NCBI GenBank assembly: GCA_020635815.1
Contig: JACJZB010000004.1
Span: 310,001 to 374,000, forward strand
Direction: 5' to 3'
DNA length: 64,000 nt
DNA from: Flavobacteriales bacterium
Lineage (GTDB): Bacteria > Bacteroidota > Bacteroidia > Flavobacteriales_E > Vicingaceae
A model generated the notes under the pieces. The model was not told the origin of the DNA, ran no database searches, and saw only the letters and a list, made by a program, of their open reading frames with translations. The translations under genes were made by a program, and so were the position numbers. Position 1 is the stretch's first letter. Each line of letters starts with the position of its first letter. Positions 63,065 to 64,000 of this stretch are shown piece by piece.

Positions 63065-64000
63065 TTATTTACCGTGACATTGTTTATATTTCTTACCACT
63101 ACCACAAGGGCAAGGGTCGTTTCTGCCTACTTTTTTCTCCACTCTTATGGGTTGGGGTTTTGGTTTCTCTGCTTGTTGTGGAGCTCCTTGTTGTTGAGGA
63201 GCAGCATAATTATCAGGTCTGCTCGTTTGCAAGTTGCTTATTTCGCTTTTTTGTGGAGCTTGAGCTTCTTTTGCTTCAATTTCTGGAGCACCTTCTTTTG
63301 GTTGAGGTAAGCTGCATTTCATTAAGAAACTAGCTACTTCTTTATTAATTTTTAATAAAGAAGAGTTAAATAATTTAAACGCTTCAAACTTATAAATCAA
63401 TAACGGATCTTTTTGTTCGTAAACAGCACTTTGAACGGATTGTTTTAACTCGTCCATTTCACGTAAGTGTTCTTTCCAATCTTCATCAATCATTGCTAAA
63501 ATCACATTTTTTTCAGTAGATTTTATCAATTCTTTACATTCGTTTTGGTAAGTTTTTTCTAGAGGTGTTGACACATTCAACACTTTATGGCCATCTGTAA
63601 TTGGCACTAAAATATTTTCATAATGTGCCCCTTGATTTTCATAAACATCCTTAATTACCGGGTATGCCATTTGAGCAATTAATTCAGACTTTTTCTGATA
63701 ATGCGTTAATGCTAAGTCATGCAATTCTTCAATTAACTCTTGAGGATTCCCTTCAAAAAATTCTTTTTCTTGAAATGGATTTTGGATAGACAATAAACGA
63801 ATTAATTCAATTTTATAATCTTCAAAATCACCATGAGCTTGAGCATCATTTACAATATCTTCACATACATCATAAATCATGTTCGAGATTTCAACACCTA
63901 ATCTTTCACCATGTAAAGCATTTCTACGCTTGGTGTAAACCACTTCACGTTGAGAGTTCATAATGTCATCATACTCTAATAAACGCTTACGAATACCAAA
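63065..64000 (-). CDS. secA: Preprotein translocase ATPase SecA, C-terminal part
   Basis: 312 residues visible; the gene runs off the right edge, so its start is not seen. The window starts in FGIRKRLLEYDDIMNSQREVVYTKRRNAL, the conserved helical scaffold segment. The helical wing and HEW/HTS parts follow, with DEDWKEHLREMDELKQSV-type sequence. The Pro/Gln-rich linker leads to a C-terminal SEC-C zinc motif (NDPCPCGSGKKYKQCHGK) that binds SecB or phospholipids. It drives Sec export for the many secreted proteins of this window. Confidence 0.96.
   Translation of the reverse strand, partial: FGIRKRLLEYDDIMNSQREVVYTKRRNALHGERLGVEISNMIYDVCEDIVNDAQAHGDFEDYKIELIRLLSIQNPFQEKEFFEGNPQELIEELHDLALTHYQKKSELIAQMAYPVIKDVYENQGAHYENILVPITDGHKVLNVSTPLEKTYQNECKELIKSTEKNVILAMIDEDWKEHLREMDELKQSVQSAVYEQKDPLLIYKFEAFKLFNSSLLKINKEVASFLMKCSLPQPKEGAPEIEAKEAQAPQKSEISNLQTSRPDNYAAPQQQGAPQQAEKPKPQPIRVEKKVGRNDPCPCGSGKKYKQCHGK

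Overview
The window is low-GC DNA from a member of the Bacteroidota, most likely a free-living Flavobacteriales. The evidence is: several type IX secretion (T9SS) substrates with type A or type B C-terminal sorting domains, a PorP/SprF-family protein, promoters of the Bacteroidota TTG-N17-23-TAnnTTTG type, little Shine-Dalgarno signal, a two-part PntA transhydrogenase and a TMEM260/DUF2723 membrane protein. I see no rRNA, prophage, insertion sequence or CRISPR array. There is one tRNA (Gln). Genus-level assignment is not possible from this sequence alone.

Layout. 1-3000: 5' part of an M4 metallopeptidase gene running off the left edge, with a promoter. 3182-5566: DMT exporter, ArsC/Spx-like protein and a divergent flippase-like membrane protein. 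5872-9178: a stand-alone cyclic-nucleotide-binding-domain protein, a secreted SPOR-like protein and YgiQ. 9231-20983: an island of T9SS-exported adhesin-like proteins (1473 aa; a SprB-like/PorP-SprF pair; 966 aa) interrupted by a small orphan gene and a PIF1-like helicase. 21143-26231: tRNA-Gln, then a TMEM260-like protein, FkbM methyltransferase and Gfo/Idh oxidoreductase operon. 26254-34195: PBP1C and a giant alpha-2-macroglobulin lipoprotein. 34357-38863: small lipoprotein, secreted M14 carboxypeptidase, SulP transporter. 38860-45185: dihydroorotase, then a tight six-gene operon (Cys-rich protein, glutamate dehydrogenase, PntAa, PntAb, PntB, Rnk/GreA-like). 45512-51395: MarR regulator with a tripartite RND efflux pump. 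51386-54257: soluble histidine kinase, sigma-54 response regulator and a small STAS-like protein. 54362-58291: Kbl, a secreted protein, GmhA and YifB. 58358-64000: secreted S8 protease, PagL-like outer-membrane protein, and the C-terminal part of SecA running off the right edge.

How the genes work together. SecA exports the many signal-peptide proteins. Those with CHU_C or Por_Secre_tail C-termini would then cross the outer membrane by T9SS. The PBP1C/alpha-2-macroglobulin pair is the conserved periplasmic wall-repair and protease-trap module. The gdh-pnt operon links glutamate/ammonium metabolism to proton-driven NADPH/NADH exchange. The MarR-RND block looks self-regulated through a clear operator.

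No wholly new defence or mobile system was seen. The items most worth following up are the Cys-rich/gdh/pnt/rnk operon, the putative MarR operator, promoter boxes that sit 4-5 nt from start codons (possible leaderless mRNAs), a metal-ligand substitution in dihydroorotase, paired ACC-type direct repeats in front of secreted-protease and A2M genes, and a Tyr/Asp-rich insert in the alpha-2-macroglobulin.
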